A DNA stretch of 64,000 nucleotides from JACOMS01 sp964352785 (GCA_964352785.1 CAYGTI010000011.1:39555-103554), one strand, 5' to 3'. Shown: positions 8,517 to 17,795, counted from the first letter of the stretch. A program made the numbers and translations. The notes: generated by a model not told the origin, from the sequence alone.

Positions 8517-9224
8517 ATGAAACTGTCACACATATTAATTGCCAGCGGCTCAGCGGTATTATGGCTTGGCGCGCCGTCTATGGCGCAGGTTACTAAGGTA
8601 AAACCCGTACCGCGAGATGTAAAACCAGATGAAAACACTGCGGGGCAAACCCCTATCAAGGTTCCTCGCCGCCAACCCGGCGGTAATATCGGTCCGTCCG
8701 GAGGGCCAACCCAGTTAAATGTGGGGGCTCTTATAAATATAGAACCGGGCTCGATGAGCCGCAAATCCCAGCAAATCCTTAAAATTTGCCGTTATGACTG
8801 GCAGCTCGAAGCCTATAAAAGGATAGCCGACTATGACGGACCCTATAGCGGCGAAACAAACAGGGTAGATGAGCGGCTGGTGCTTACCGGGACAACATCT
8901 AAAGCCGACGCGTATCACATTGACAGCTATGTCGCGTCTCGCAGAATGGGAGACCACGATAATGCCAAAGACTTGGAAGCCGTGACTCTGTATTCAAAAG
9001 AAGGGATTAAAAACTCTGTTGAGGTTCATTACAGGGAGGGTTCAGCCTCTATAAATGTGCCACAGCGCACCATGGATTGGGTAACAAAATCTGTGGATGA
9101 GAAAAAAGGGGTTTGCGTCGGCATCGGGCATACGCTCGGAGCCTATATGTCAGGCTCGAGCCGGTTGACCCCGGAAACGAGCGAGGCCTATGTCTGGACG
9201 GGCTCTGAATGCAGATGCCGATAG
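8517..9224 (+). CDS. Unknown exported protein
   Basis: 235 residues. A cleavable signal peptide is clear (MKLSHIL, hydrophobic core, cleavage near PSMAQ/V). Then comes a low-complexity Pro/Lys/Gly-rich stretch to about residue 65, and a globular part with cysteines near KICRYDW, GVCVGIG and the C-terminal ECRCR. I do not recognise the family. AAAGGGGAAA before the ATG is a good ribosome site. It is flanked by a terminator upstream and converges on hslV with only six bases between the stops. Confidence 0.7.
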   Translation: MKLSHILIASGSAVLWLGAPSMAQVTKVKPVPRDVKPDENTAGQTPIKVPRRQPGGNIGPSGGPTQLNVGALINIEPGSMSRKSQQILKICRYDWQLEAYKRIADYDGPYSGETNRVDERLVLTGTTSKADAYHIDSYVASRRMGDHDNAKDLEAVTLYSKEGIKNSVEVHYREGSASINVPQRTMDWVTKSVDEKKGVCVGIGHTLGAYMSGSSRLTPETSEAYVWTGSECRCR

Positions 9225-9230
9225 ACAAGC

Positions 9231-9806
9231 CTAATTCGCGTCGAGCGTCTCAATCGTCAGATTGTTATTGGTAAAGACGCAAATCCGGTCCGCAATAGCC
9301 ATAGCCTTGCGCGCGAGCGTTTCGGCGTCGTCTTCATAGGCGTCCATTGCGAGGGCGGCGGCAAGCGCAAAGTTTCCGCCTGAGCCAATAGCGGTGATCC
9401 CAGAGCCGCTCTCGGCGGTGTCCGGCTCGACCACGTCGCCGTTCCCGGTCAGCACATAAGTCTGGGACTTATCCGCGACAATCATCATCGCTTGTAATTG
9501 CCGTAAATATTTATCCGTGCGCCAATCCTTGGCGAGCTCGACACATGCGCGGGCAAGCTGCGTAGGGTATTGTTCTAGTTTAGCTTCAAGCCGTTCCAGC
9601 AAGGCAAACGCATCAGCGGTCGCTCCGGCGAACCCTGTAATGACCTGACCGCCCGCAATGCGCCGGACTTTGCGCGCGCCGGCTTTCATAACCGTATTGC
9701 CAGCGCTAACCTGTCCGTCGCCTACGACGACAACTTTGCCATTTTTGCGTACCGTTAAAATCGTCGTCCCGCGCCAGAGCGAGGCGTCCGCATAATCCTG
9801 TGTCAT
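9231..9806 (-). CDS. hslV: ATP-dependent protease proteolytic subunit HslV
   Basis: 191 residues. Threonine protease of the HslUV (ClpQY) complex. The mature N-terminal Thr is T14, within WRGTTILTVRK, so a 13-residue leader must be removed, as in other alphaproteobacteria. VVVVGDGQVSAGNTVMK and the Ser/Gly-rich SGSGITAIGSGG region are family hallmarks. GGAGAATGAT precedes the ATG. Its ATPase partner hslU is not adjacent and was not found in this window. Confidence 0.96.
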   Translation of the reverse strand: MTQDYADASLWRGTTILTVRKNGKVVVVGDGQVSAGNTVMKAGARKVRRIAGGQVITGFAGATADAFALLERLEAKLEQYPTQLARACVELAKDWRTDKYLRQLQAMMIVADKSQTYVLTGNGDVVEPDTAESGSGITAIGSGGNFALAAALAMDAYEDDAETLARKAMAIADRICVFTNNNLTIETLDAN

Positions 9807-9858
9807 ATCATTCTCCGTATTTCAGAGAGATGGGGAGGGAGGCGGTTTAGGTCAAGGC

Positions 9859-10494
9859 TTATTGATTATCTGTATCGACTTCAAATACACCCGTATCGGT
9901 ATTTTTGAAGAACCGTGAACCAGGCGCAGAATCTAATAGATGAACGAAGCTATCATCCGAGTTCAAGACTTTTCCCAAGGCTACATATAGTGGTTTTTCA
10001 TTCTCATACTGCTCATCCGTCATCGATGATACATCTCCGCGAATACGCCACCCACTGTCGGGATATTTATCGTCTTCAGATCCCATGTTAGGCTCTTCCC
10101 GATAAATATATTGAACTTGAATACCATCATTAACAACACATGCATCTACAAGACACCGCTCCCAATTTTGTTTGATTTTCTGCTTACTCAAATTAGCTAA
10201 AATGGCGGAGGTTCTTGAATTACCCCAATCTATACCCATAATATGATAATCAAAAAAACTTATAGAGGCACCTGCTTTTAGGTAGGGCATGTCAAAAGGG
10301 TCGTTATTGAGAAAGCCTTCTAGTGCTTTGTTATCCCTTTTGAAAACGTTTACCCACATACGCTCAACTCCCGAGTCCCCTCGAAACAAGAGTTTTACGC
10401 TATCCCCGACATTAACAGCATTAATGTGGTCTTCAGGCGGTAGGTAAAATGTATATGGAGCGTCTTTAGCAATTGGGCGGGGGTCATCCAACAC
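9859..10494 (-). CDS. DUF2185 / Imm33-like protein, start uncertain
   Basis: The frame is open far upstream into the DUF1244 gene, but that part is an out-of-frame reading of DUF1244. The likely protein begins after the DUF1244 stop at GTG 10494 or TTG 10491. No ATG is available there, which suggests either a rare start or a 5'-truncated gene. The first half (PYTFYLPPEDHI, GDSVKLLF, RMWVNVF, LNNDPFD) resembles DUF2314-type domains. The second half (YIYREEPN, PDSGWRIRGD, KVLNSDDSFVHLLDS, GSRFF) resembles DUF2185, also called Imm33, a family linked to immunity against polymorphic toxins. The DNA is more A/T-rich than neighbouring genes, hinting at acquisition. No toxin gene is adjacent. Confidence 0.5.
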   Translation of the reverse strand: MLDDPRPIAKDAPYTFYLPPEDHINAVNVGDSVKLLFRGDSGVERMWVNVFKRDNKALEGFLNNDPFDMPYLKAGASISFFDYHIMGIDWGNSRTSAILANLSKQKIKQNWERCLVDACVVNDGIQVQYIYREEPNMGSEDDKYPDSGWRIRGDVSSMTDEQYENEKPLYVALGKVLNSDDSFVHLLDSAPGSRFFKNTDTGVFEVDTDNQ

Positions 10495-10555
10495 ATAGGA
10501 ACCAAACTTTTTTCGATAAAAACTATATATTCGATCAGGTATAAACTTTGGCGCA

Positions 10556-10861
10556 CTAAGCCCCGCGTGCCTCAAAGGCAGCGAGCTGCTCGGGCGTGGC
10601 TTTGGGTTGGTGGTTTTCTTTCCATTGGGCGTAAGGCATGCCGTAGATACGCTCTCGCGCCGCGTCCATGTCGACATTAACGCCTGCCTCATCAGCAGCG
10701 GATTTATACCATTTTGACAGGCAGTTGCGGCAAAACCCGGCCAAAATCATTAAGTCGATATTTTGAACATCTTTGTTATTATCTAAATGCACAAGCAACC
10801 TGCGAAACGCGGCGGCATCGAGACTGTCTTGCTCACTTTGATTTAAACCGGTCATAAGCAA
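10556..10861 (-). CDS. DUF1244 family protein (COG3492)
   Basis: 101 residues, the normal length for this alpha/gammaproteobacterial family of unknown function. Hallmarks: FRRLLVHLDNNKDVQNIDLM, GFCRNCLSKWY with a CxxC, and YGMPYAQWKENHQ. The ATG at 10855 (MTGLNQ) is an equally good start. It follows the Trm112-like gene with a three-base gap, so they are probably cotranscribed. Confidence 0.9.
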   Translation of the reverse strand: MLMTGLNQSEQDSLDAAAFRRLLVHLDNNKDVQNIDLMILAGFCRNCLSKWYKSAADEAGVNVDMDAARERIYGMPYAQWKENHQPKATPEQLAAFEARGA

Positions 10862-10864
10862 CCT

Positions 10865-11122
10865 TTAAATTTCGCGGGCTTCTTCGATGAGCAGGATCGG
10901 CACACCCTCGCGGATAGGGTAGGCGAGTTTGGCTTTTTTGGAGATAAGCTCATTCGCGCCGCGGTCAAACGTGAGCGGCCCGCGTGTTTTGGGGCAAATC
11001 AAAGCGCCCAGCATCATCGGATCAATAATTTGTTTGGGCGGCGCACCTGTTTCAGGATCGGCGTATTTTGGTGCATCTGATTGTTTTTGGTCTGGGTTTT
11101 TCGGGTCTGTCTCTTTGGGCAT
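10865..11122 (-). CDS. Trm112-family / UPF0434 protein
   Basis: 85 residues. The C-terminal 50 residues (DPMMLGALICPKTRGPL, LAYPIREGVPILL) match the small UPF0434/Trm112-like fold. It has one Cys only, so it is not a zinc-binding form. A Lys/Pro-rich extension of about 33 residues precedes the domain. It lies in a minus-strand run with the Lon-domain gene upstream and DUF1244 downstream. Bacterial function is not established; Trm112 in other organisms activates methyltransferases. Confidence 0.88.
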   Translation of the reverse strand: MPKETDPKNPDQKQSDAPKYADPETGAPPKQIIDPMMLGALICPKTRGPLTFDRGANELISKKAKLAYPIREGVPILLIEEAREI

Positions 11123-11130
11123 AACTCAAC

Positions 11131-11808
11131 CTACTGTGTGGGCCTACTATTTTCACCGCCCGGCATGGACGCATAAAGATGCATAAGACCGATGAGTAGC
11201 CTACGACGCTCCTCGGAATTGATGGCTTCAAGTAATGATTGCTTATCTTGGGGTTTAAAAGGGCTTATCATAGAGGCCTGATCGACGAGGTTTGGCAGCG
11301 GAATTTCTGCAAGGCTGCTCCAATCAACCTTTACGCCCAGTGCTTTGGCGAGGGATTTCATTGCCACGGTTAGTGCGGCGCGGTCACTTCCGCCTTTGTC
11401 TAAAAAAGCTTCCGGCAGGCTTTTACTGTCATGAACATTGGCGTCATCAGCAAATTCATCAAAACTGACGCGGGCCTGACGATAAGGTGTTGTCGTTTTA
11501 ACTTCCGAGACAATTCGAAAGCGCTTAAGACCTTTGAGAACCACGAGATAACGCCCGTCATCCATTTCGGAGAATTGCGTAATTCGACCAAGCCCACCAA
11601 TATCAGACAGCTCGCCATCTTCGCCCGTTTGCACCATACCGATGAGGCGCTCATGTTTGAGCGCGTCGTCAATCATGTTAAGATAACGCGGCTCAAATAT
11701 ATTGAGGGGCAACTCACAAGCCGGAAATAAAACAGTTCCGCTAAGAGGAAACAAAGCAATTATGTCCGGGTTGGTACGGCGTGTTAGGGCTTTGTAATGG
11801 GTGCTCAT
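11131..11808 (-). CDS. Lon protease substrate-binding domain protein
   Basis: 225 residues comprising only the Lon N-terminal (LON_substr_bdg) domain, without ATPase or protease parts. Typical opening IALFPLSGTVLFPACELPLNIFEPRY; then GDIGGLGRITQF-type and GRYLVVLKGLKRFRI strands, and a helical C-terminus (about 140-215). Stand-alone proteins of this kind are common in alphaproteobacteria, usually beside the thioredoxin/TPR gene as here; the role is unknown. Confidence 0.9.
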   Translation of the reverse strand: MSTHYKALTRRTNPDIIALFPLSGTVLFPACELPLNIFEPRYLNMIDDALKHERLIGMVQTGEDGELSDIGGLGRITQFSEMDDGRYLVVLKGLKRFRIVSEVKTTTPYRQARVSFDEFADDANVHDSKSLPEAFLDKGGSDRAALTVAMKSLAKALGVKVDWSSLAEIPLPNLVDQASMISPFKPQDKQSLLEAINSEERRRLLIGLMHLYASMPGGENSRPTQ

Positions 11809-11826
11809 CTCGCGTTAGTATACGGC

Positions 11827-12714
11827 TTAAGCGAACAAAATGGAAGAGAGGTGGCGGCGGCCCTCAATAGACACCTCAGACTCGACGCCTTCAGCCTCAA
11901 ATATCGTGAGCAGGAACAGCCGCGCCGCTTCGTCATCATGCATTCTGTTCTTGCCAACAGAATAAAGCAAATGATCCACGGCGTCCGCGTTGCGCCCGCT
12001 GGCGGCCAACGCCTTCGCCAGCTCGAGCCGCGCGTCTAAATCATCAGGGTTTGCATCCACTTTGGCGATAAGCTCAGCCGCCTCATCTGGCTCGGGCGCA
12101 GACTCGGTGAGTGTCAGCGACGCTTTTACCGCGTTGATTTCAGGGTGATTGGCAATAGACTCTGGCGCGCTGCCGAGGATTTCTGCTGCGCCCTCCATAT
12201 TGCCGCTGTCCATATAGACCCGCGCCAGACCCGCGAGAGCTTCGGCGCTTTCGGGGTTTAACTGAAAGGCTTGAGCAAAGTCCTGCGCGGCTCCGCCGGG
12301 ATCTCCCGCCGCAAGGCTGTCTTTGGCCCGGGCGACTAATTCAGCCGCCTCGGCTTCAACATCTGCTTCGCCGGTTAGGCGCGCAATAAACTTTTTCAGC
12401 TCACTTTCAGGCTGCGCGCCGCCAAAGAAATCTACAGGCTTACCGTCTTTAAAGGCAAATACAGCCGGTATCGACTTAACGCCCAATTGCCCGGCGATGC
12501 CGGGGTTTTCATCAATGTTAATCTTGACCATTTTGACTTTGCCGTTTTCAGCTTTCACCACACGCTCTAGCGCAGGCATGAGCTGTTTACACGGGCCGCA
12601 CCACGGGGCCCAAAAATCAACAATAACAGGAGTTGTTTTGCTGGGCTCAATCACATCGCCCATAAAAGCGTGATCAGATCCATCTTTGACAATATCGATT
12701 ACGGCGTCGGTCAT
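11827..12714 (-). CDS. Thioredoxin-TPR co-chaperone (YbbN/CnoX-like)
   Basis: 295 residues. The thioredoxin domain (about 8-110) has FWAPWCGPC with both active-site cysteines (C39, C42), unlike E. coli CnoX, so it may keep redox activity. TPR-like alpha-helical repeats follow to the C-terminus (AQDFAQAFQLNPESAEAL is recognisable). Family members hold unfolded proteins during oxidative stress and pass them to GroEL or DnaK. AAGGAT precedes the ATG. It is probably the first gene of the minus-strand run 12714-9859. Confidence 0.92.
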   Translation of the reverse strand: MTDAVIDIVKDGSDHAFMGDVIEPSKTTPVIVDFWAPWCGPCKQLMPALERVVKAENGKVKMVKINIDENPGIAGQLGVKSIPAVFAFKDGKPVDFFGGAQPESELKKFIARLTGEADVEAEAAELVARAKDSLAAGDPGGAAQDFAQAFQLNPESAEALAGLARVYMDSGNMEGAAEILGSAPESIANHPEINAVKASLTLTESAPEPDEAAELIAKVDANPDDLDARLELAKALAASGRNADAVDHLLYSVGKNRMHDDEAARLFLLTIFEAEGVESEVSIEGRRHLSSILFA

Positions 12715-12830
12715 AATTATCCTTACATATACCTATTACGCGATAGGCTGGGTGTTAGACCGATATGTGGGCATTTACGCGCGAAGTTCAAGAGTAAGTT
12801 CAAGGCTGTTTTAAACTGAGTCTTGTGTTT

Positions 12831-14039
12831 TTAGCGCAGGAGAGTTGGCAGATCACCGATTTGCCCGGCGGCCTCTTTCATGAAAAGTTTGCGGGCGGGC
12901 GTAGCGCGGTCAATCAAGCCGAGCCCCAAGCGCCTGGCGTGCTTTATCGGCGCAATATTATTGGAAAACAGGCGGTTAAAAATATCGGTGGCTCCGGCTA
13001 AAACACTATTATCAAAATTACGCCACAAGGCGTAATCATCAATATTGGCGCCGATATCCAGCCCGGCGAAAACCGCATCACCAACGACATCCGCGAGAGC
13101 GGCGGCGTCGCGCAGTCCCATATTCAAGCCCTGCCCGGCGATGGGATGAATGGCGTGGGCCGCATCGCCAATGAGGGCCAGCCGTATGTCTGTATATTTT
13201 TCTGCAAGCTGCAACGATAAAGGATAGGCCCACCTCGGCGCGCAAGGGGTGACGCGTCCTAAGAAGTCACCAAACCTTCGGGCCAGCTCGCTGGCAAAAG
13301 CGTCATCAGGCAAGGCCATAGCGGCGTCTACGGCGCGCGGGCTGTCCGTCCACACAATATTGGAGCGATTTTCAGTCAGCGGTAAAATCGCAAACGGGCC
13401 GCTGGGTAAAAACAGCTCATGGGCGGTGCTATGGTGTGGTTTTTCATGCGCGACGGTCGTGACAATTGCTTTTTGTTTATATGGCAGCGTTGTAACCTCA
13501 ATGCCTGCGCTGCGGCGGCAAAAAGAATTTCGCCCGTCGGCAGCCACAATTAATGCCGTTTTCATCTCTTGGCCAGAGGCTAGGCGAACAGAGGCAAAAC
13601 GCTCGCTACGCTCAATGTGTGTAATGTCAGCGGGCGCGATAAGTACAATGTTAGGGTGACCATCAATGGCGCCGAGCAAAGCTTTCCTGAGGCGCCGGTT
13701 CTCAATCATGTAGCCCATAGGCGCGCCGCCAATATCACGGCTGTCAAAATGCAGGGTCAGAGGCGAAGGCATTTGTCCTGCGTCTCCGTCAGAGATCAGA
13801 ATATTTGTAATAGCTTGCGCGTCGCCGCCGAGCGCTTTGGCAATGCCCAGATGGCGATACATTTGAAAAGACGACGCTGCGATAGCGGAGGCGCGGCCAT
13901 CAAACCCTTTGTCCATATAGGCGCTAGGGTCTTCGCGGTCAAAAAGAGCAACCCGCGCGCCCTTGGAGGCGCAGGCCAGCGCCGCCGTTAATCCGGTGAG
14001 CCCGCCGCCAATAATGGCCATGTCGTAAGATGCTGTCAT
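12831..14039 (-). CDS. UbiH/COQ6-family FAD-dependent monooxygenase
   Basis: 402 residues. Flavoprotein hydroxylase of ubiquinone ring modification. The N-terminal FAD Rossmann motif IIGGGLTGL is followed by the mid-protein VAADGRNSFCRR (DG motif) and the second FAD motif GDAAHAIHPIAGQGLNMGLRD. The ring position hydroxylated (UbiH, UbiF, UbiI or UbiL type) cannot be assigned from sequence. It stands alone, with a 116-base gap to the thioredoxin gene downstream. Confidence 0.92.
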   Translation of the reverse strand: MTASYDMAIIGGGLTGLTAALACASKGARVALFDREDPSAYMDKGFDGRASAIAASSFQMYRHLGIAKALGGDAQAITNILISDGDAGQMPSPLTLHFDSRDIGGAPMGYMIENRRLRKALLGAIDGHPNIVLIAPADITHIERSERFASVRLASGQEMKTALIVAADGRNSFCRRSAGIEVTTLPYKQKAIVTTVAHEKPHHSTAHELFLPSGPFAILPLTENRSNIVWTDSPRAVDAAMALPDDAFASELARRFGDFLGRVTPCAPRWAYPLSLQLAEKYTDIRLALIGDAAHAIHPIAGQGLNMGLRDAAALADVVGDAVFAGLDIGANIDDYALWRNFDNSVLAGATDIFNRLFSNNIAPIKHARRLGLGLIDRATPARKLFMKEAAGQIGDLPTLLR

Positions 14040-14066
14040 AAGGGATATATAGGGCGAGCGGCTGCT

Positions 14067-14423
14067 CTAGGCTATAGGATGTTTTGGCTTAGGATACTTT
14101 GGCTTTTCTTCTGCGTTTCGGTTCGCTTCCACAATTTCGCGGTAATTAGGCTGCTCGTCATGTCCGCTGCGCGAGGAGAAAAAGGTGATACCCATAAACA
14201 AAAATGCGCTCAGGAACCCTAAAATAACCGCCAACCCAAGCGCAACCCTGCCGTGACCCGAGACCGAGTGCCCGTCATCCAAGGCAAAGAAGATAAAATA
14301 GATTGAGAATGGGACCGCAATCATCAGGCAGATGAAAAGGACTTTGCCCGCATGCCGTTGGGCGGCCGAATTTTGCGTCAGCGGGATGTCTACGTTTGTA
14401 TCGGGATCTGTGCGCGTACTCAT
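14067..14423 (-). CDS. Unknown small membrane protein
   Basis: 118 residues from the ATG at 14423 (MSTRTDPDT). A longer in-frame start at 14495 is less likely because the added residues are basic and unconserved-looking. Two membrane segments (about 26-48 and 58-82) are followed by a charged tail rich in Lys/Pro. No family recognised. It sits 27 bases upstream of the UbiH-family gene on the same strand. Confidence 0.65.
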   Translation of the reverse strand: MSTRTDPDTNVDIPLTQNSAAQRHAGKVLFICLMIAVPFSIYFIFFALDDGHSVSGHGRVALGLAVILGFLSAFLFMGITFFSSRSGHDEQPNYREIVEANRNAEEKPKYPKPKHPIA

Positions 14424-14581
14424 AACGGTCTCACGTTTAATTTTATTAAACTTAAACCGTAACGCCCCACTATGTAAGCGGTCAAAGCACCACACCCCCG
14501 GATAATTTATCCGTGTTTAGCCAGTCGACAAACGAGTCCAGAGCGGTGATATAAGCCTATTGTTTTAACACAGGTAGTCAT

Positions 14582-15979
14582 GTGACAACTCATCGCGAAC
14601 ACGTTCTTTCCGACACCCTTGCCGCCGACCCTCTTCTGCGTGCGATCAAAAACCTGCCTGGTAAACCCGAGTATAATATTGACGATCTGCCGGGAGAGAA
14701 CGGCTGGCCTGTCTTTGGTCATACGTTTGAATTTATGCGAGGCGCGACCGGTCTTGTGGAGCGCTTGCAGCGTAAATACGGGTCTGTGTTTCGTTACGAG
14801 GTTATTTTTAACCGCGCCGTTGTTTTTGCTGATGCCGAGGCCGCATCTTTGGTTTTGATCGATAAAGACCAAAACTTTTCCAATGCTAAAGGGTGGGGCC
14901 GAATGAGGCCGCTTTTTGACCAAGGGATCCTGCTGCGGGATTTCTCCCGTCATAAAACTCACCGCCGTACGCTTCAGCAATCCTTTAAAACCAGCGCGAT
15001 GATGTCTTACTCGGACAGATTAAATCATTTGATTTCCGAGGACTTAAAAACATGGGATCAGGGCGCTGAGTTTTTATTTGCCCCCAAGATAAAATCACTT
15101 TTGCTCGATAATGCTGCGGCGCTTTTTTTAGGAGCCGAGCTCGGGGATGAAAGCGCTAAACTTAATAGCTCTTTCGTTGATTTGCTCGGCGGGCTGTTGG
15201 CGATGTTTCAATATAATATTCCCGGCACGGCATGGTATAAAAGTAAAAAGGGCAAAGCCTATCTTCAAAATTGGCTCTATGCCCGGGTCGATGAGCGGCT
15301 GCGCGGGCAGGCGGATGATTTTTTCTCAAATCTATGCCGCGAGTCGCAAAACCCCGAGCACCCTATGAGCATTGATGATGTGGTCGAGCACACATTGCTT
15401 TTACTGTTTGCCGCCCATGATACAACAACAGGTACGCTCAGCGCCATTATCTCATTATTGTGTGAGCATCCCGATTGGCAAGAGCGTCTGCGCGCGGAAA
15501 TGCAATCTATTGACGGCGAAACCCTTGGGTTTAAACAACTTGGCGCACTGACCCAGACGGATTGGGTGTTTAAAGAAGCGCTAAGGTTATTCCCGCCTGT
15601 CTTTTTGATACCGCGCCGCGCGATCCGTGATTTTACCTATGAGCAGCACAAGATTAAATCCAACACGGCGGTGCATTTGCAGGTTTACCTGATCCACCGC
15701 TCAGAAAAATACTGGACGAAGCCCAACATGTTTGATCCGGAGAGGTTCTCGCCGGAGCGGCGTGAGCAAGACGGGCACCGGTTCCAATGGATACCGTTTG
15801 GTGCGGGCGCGCATACGTGTTTGGGGATTCGCTTTGCCGAAATGCAGGTTAAAACGTTCTTATTTCATCTGCTGCGGCAATACCGCGTGGGGGCCCGGCT
15901 AGGCCGGGATACAGCAATGCGAACCGTACCTATTCCGGTTCCCAAAGACGGGTTGCCAGTGAACCTTTACCCGATTTGA
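14582..15979 (+). CDS. Cytochrome P450
   Basis: 465 residues, GTG start. All P450 landmarks are present: I-helix oxygen-activation motif AAHDTTT (277-283), ExxR EALR (332-335), PERF meander (FDPERFSPE) and the haem-ligand loop FGAGAHTCLG with Cys413. It has no N-terminal membrane helix, so it is a soluble form. The overall pattern (GENGWPVFGHTFEF opening) resembles CYP120/CYP26-like retinoid or fatty-acid-type P450s, but the substrate is unknown. No ferredoxin or reductase gene is adjacent, so electrons must come from elsewhere. Convergent with the antiporter gene. Confidence 0.95.
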   Translation: MTTHREHVLSDTLAADPLLRAIKNLPGKPEYNIDDLPGENGWPVFGHTFEFMRGATGLVERLQRKYGSVFRYEVIFNRAVVFADAEAASLVLIDKDQNFSNAKGWGRMRPLFDQGILLRDFSRHKTHRRTLQQSFKTSAMMSYSDRLNHLISEDLKTWDQGAEFLFAPKIKSLLLDNAAALFLGAELGDESAKLNSSFVDLLGGLLAMFQYNIPGTAWYKSKKGKAYLQNWLYARVDERLRGQADDFFSNLCRESQNPEHPMSIDDVVEHTLLLLFAAHDTTTGTLSAIISLLCEHPDWQERLRAEMQSIDGETLGFKQLGALTQTDWVFKEALRLFPPVFLIPRRAIRDFTYEQHKIKSNTAVHLQVYLIHRSEKYWTKPNMFDPERFSPERREQDGHRFQWIPFGAGAHTCLGIRFAEMQVKTFLFHLLRQYRVGARLGRDTAMRTVPIPVPKDGLPVNLYPI

Positions 15980-15985
15980 GGGTCG

Positions 15986-17689
15986 TTATCGCCCGCCGAT
16001 AATTTCGCTGAGCCGGACATAGTCATCTTGTCGGTAGTCTTGCACCAATGTCGCGATCTCGTCTTGGCTCACGCCCAGCGATGAGAGCACAATACTACCA
16101 AGCTGCAAGCTTGACTCGGCGGCTTCTGAGACGATCTCAGTCGCGCCTTTGTCTTCAAGCTCTCGGGAGTGTTGGTTATCACGCGAGCGTACATAGACGG
16201 GGAGTTCCGGATAGGCTTTGCGCAGCGCGGTTACAATGCGGCTGGCCTCGTCTTTTTGATCTATGGTAATGACCGCCGCAATAGCCAGATCTGCCCCCGC
16301 TGCTTTAAGCACAGCGATTTGATCCGCGTCTCCGTAAAACACAGACATGCCTTTGGCCCGGCATTTGGTCACGCGCGTTTCGTCAAGGTCGAGGGCAATA
16401 TATGGAATACCCGTATCAGACAGCACACGCGAGACGGTTTGACCGACCCGTCCAAACCCGGCGATCAAGACATGTTCGCTCATCATGCCGTCATGCAGCT
16501 CAATCCCGCCTTGCTTGTTGCCGAATTGCGACTCCCATAACAGCCCAAGCTGGTCGCCGAAGTAAAACATAAGCGGTGTGGCGGCCATGGTCAGAGCAAT
16601 CACCGCCAGAAGTGTTTGACCTGTGGATTCGCCTAAAACACCAATTGCTAAAGCCGCGCCAAATAAAACAAAACCAAACTCGCCGCCCTGGGATAAGGCA
16701 AAACCGGTTTTAATAGAAATTCCCGTGGGAATACCCACAAGGCGGCACAGCGCGGTTGTTATAAGTGTTTTTGCCGCGAGCAAACCCAGCGCAAGTCCGC
16801 CAATTAACATCCAGTTTTCAAAGATAAAACTGATATTGACCGACATACCGATGGTCATGAAAAACAGCCCCAATAAGATACCCTTGAAGGGTCGAATGTC
16901 GGCTTCGACCTGATGCTTATATTGGGTTTCCGCTAGGATAAGCCCGGCCAGCAGGGCCCCCATTTCCATGGAAAGTCCCGCCAGTGACACCACCCAGCCT
17001 GTACCCAAAACAACCAGCAACGTCGCGGCGAAGAAAAGCTCCGAGCTTCTTTGCGCGGCGATAACTTTAAACAAGGGTTGAAGCAGGTAACGCCCAAAGA
17101 GTAAAACACAGATCACGGATAGGCCGCCTTTGATCACAATCAGCAACAAAATTTGCGAGGCAGAGGCCTCGGCATTGCCCAGCACGGCGACTAAGATTAA
17201 CAGGGGCACAACGGCGATATCCTGCAACAACAAAACAGAAAATGCTGTTAGCCCAAACCGGGTGCGCCGCTCGTCACGCTCAGTCAGGAGCTGCAAAACA
17301 AAAGCCGTGGACGACAAAGCCAGTCCGCCGCCAATAACTACGGCCGCTGGAACAGTAAGACCGATAGCGTAAGCCGTTGCAAAAATAACAAGACCTGTAA
17401 TGGCAACCTGTAATGACCCCAGCCCGAGCACCGTTGAGCGCAGGGCTTTAAGCCGCGCGACGGAAAACTCCAGCCCGATCATAAACAACAAGAACACAAC
17501 GCCAAATTCTGCCAGTGTGTGTGCGGCCTCAGTCTCTCCAATCAGGCCAAAACCATATGGCCCGATGACCATCCCCGCGGCGAGATATCCTAGGATAGGA
17601 CTGGCTTTAAATCGGCGGAAAATAGGCACAATAATAACTGACGCCGCGAGAAAGATGAGGACATCGGTCAGATATTCAGAATGGTGCAC
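15986..17689 (-). CDS. Kef-type monovalent cation:proton antiporter (CPA2) with TrkA-N domain
   Basis: 567 residues, GTG start preceded by GGAG. The N-terminal two thirds form about 12 membrane helices of the Na/H exchanger fold (GYLAAGMVIGPYG, LALSSTAFVLQLL). A cytoplasmic RCK/TrkA-N domain begins near residue 400 with VLIAGFGRVGQ and holds DADQIAVLKAAGADLA. This is the KefB/KefC/YbaL layout: potassium efflux in exchange for protons, gated by nucleotide or glutathione adducts. No KefG/F ancillary gene is next to it. Confidence 0.93.
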   Translation of the reverse strand: MHHSEYLTDVLIFLAASVIIVPIFRRFKASPILGYLAAGMVIGPYGFGLIGETEAAHTLAEFGVVFLLFMIGLEFSVARLKALRSTVLGLGSLQVAITGLVIFATAYAIGLTVPAAVVIGGGLALSSTAFVLQLLTERDERRTRFGLTAFSVLLLQDIAVVPLLILVAVLGNAEASASQILLLIVIKGGLSVICVLLFGRYLLQPLFKVIAAQRSSELFFAATLLVVLGTGWVVSLAGLSMEMGALLAGLILAETQYKHQVEADIRPFKGILLGLFFMTIGMSVNISFIFENWMLIGGLALGLLAAKTLITTALCRLVGIPTGISIKTGFALSQGGEFGFVLFGAALAIGVLGESTGQTLLAVIALTMAATPLMFYFGDQLGLLWESQFGNKQGGIELHDGMMSEHVLIAGFGRVGQTVSRVLSDTGIPYIALDLDETRVTKCRAKGMSVFYGDADQIAVLKAAGADLAIAAVITIDQKDEASRIVTALRKAYPELPVYVRSRDNQHSRELEDKGATEIVSEAAESSLQLGSIVLSSLGVSQDEIATLVQDYRQDDYVRLSEIIGGR

Positions 17690-17795
17690 GCTGGACTCCG
17701 GTAATTTAGCCTTTGTATAAACCTAGACGCACGCGTCAATGAAAGCGAGGAAAAGCCGAGACTGTAAAAGAATATTCACCTGATTTCCGGTAATC

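Noticed and set aside
10494..10692. Long N-terminal extension of the DUF2185-like frame
   Set aside because: This part is simply the DUF1244 gene read in another frame; DUF1244 is well conserved, so the extension is not protein.
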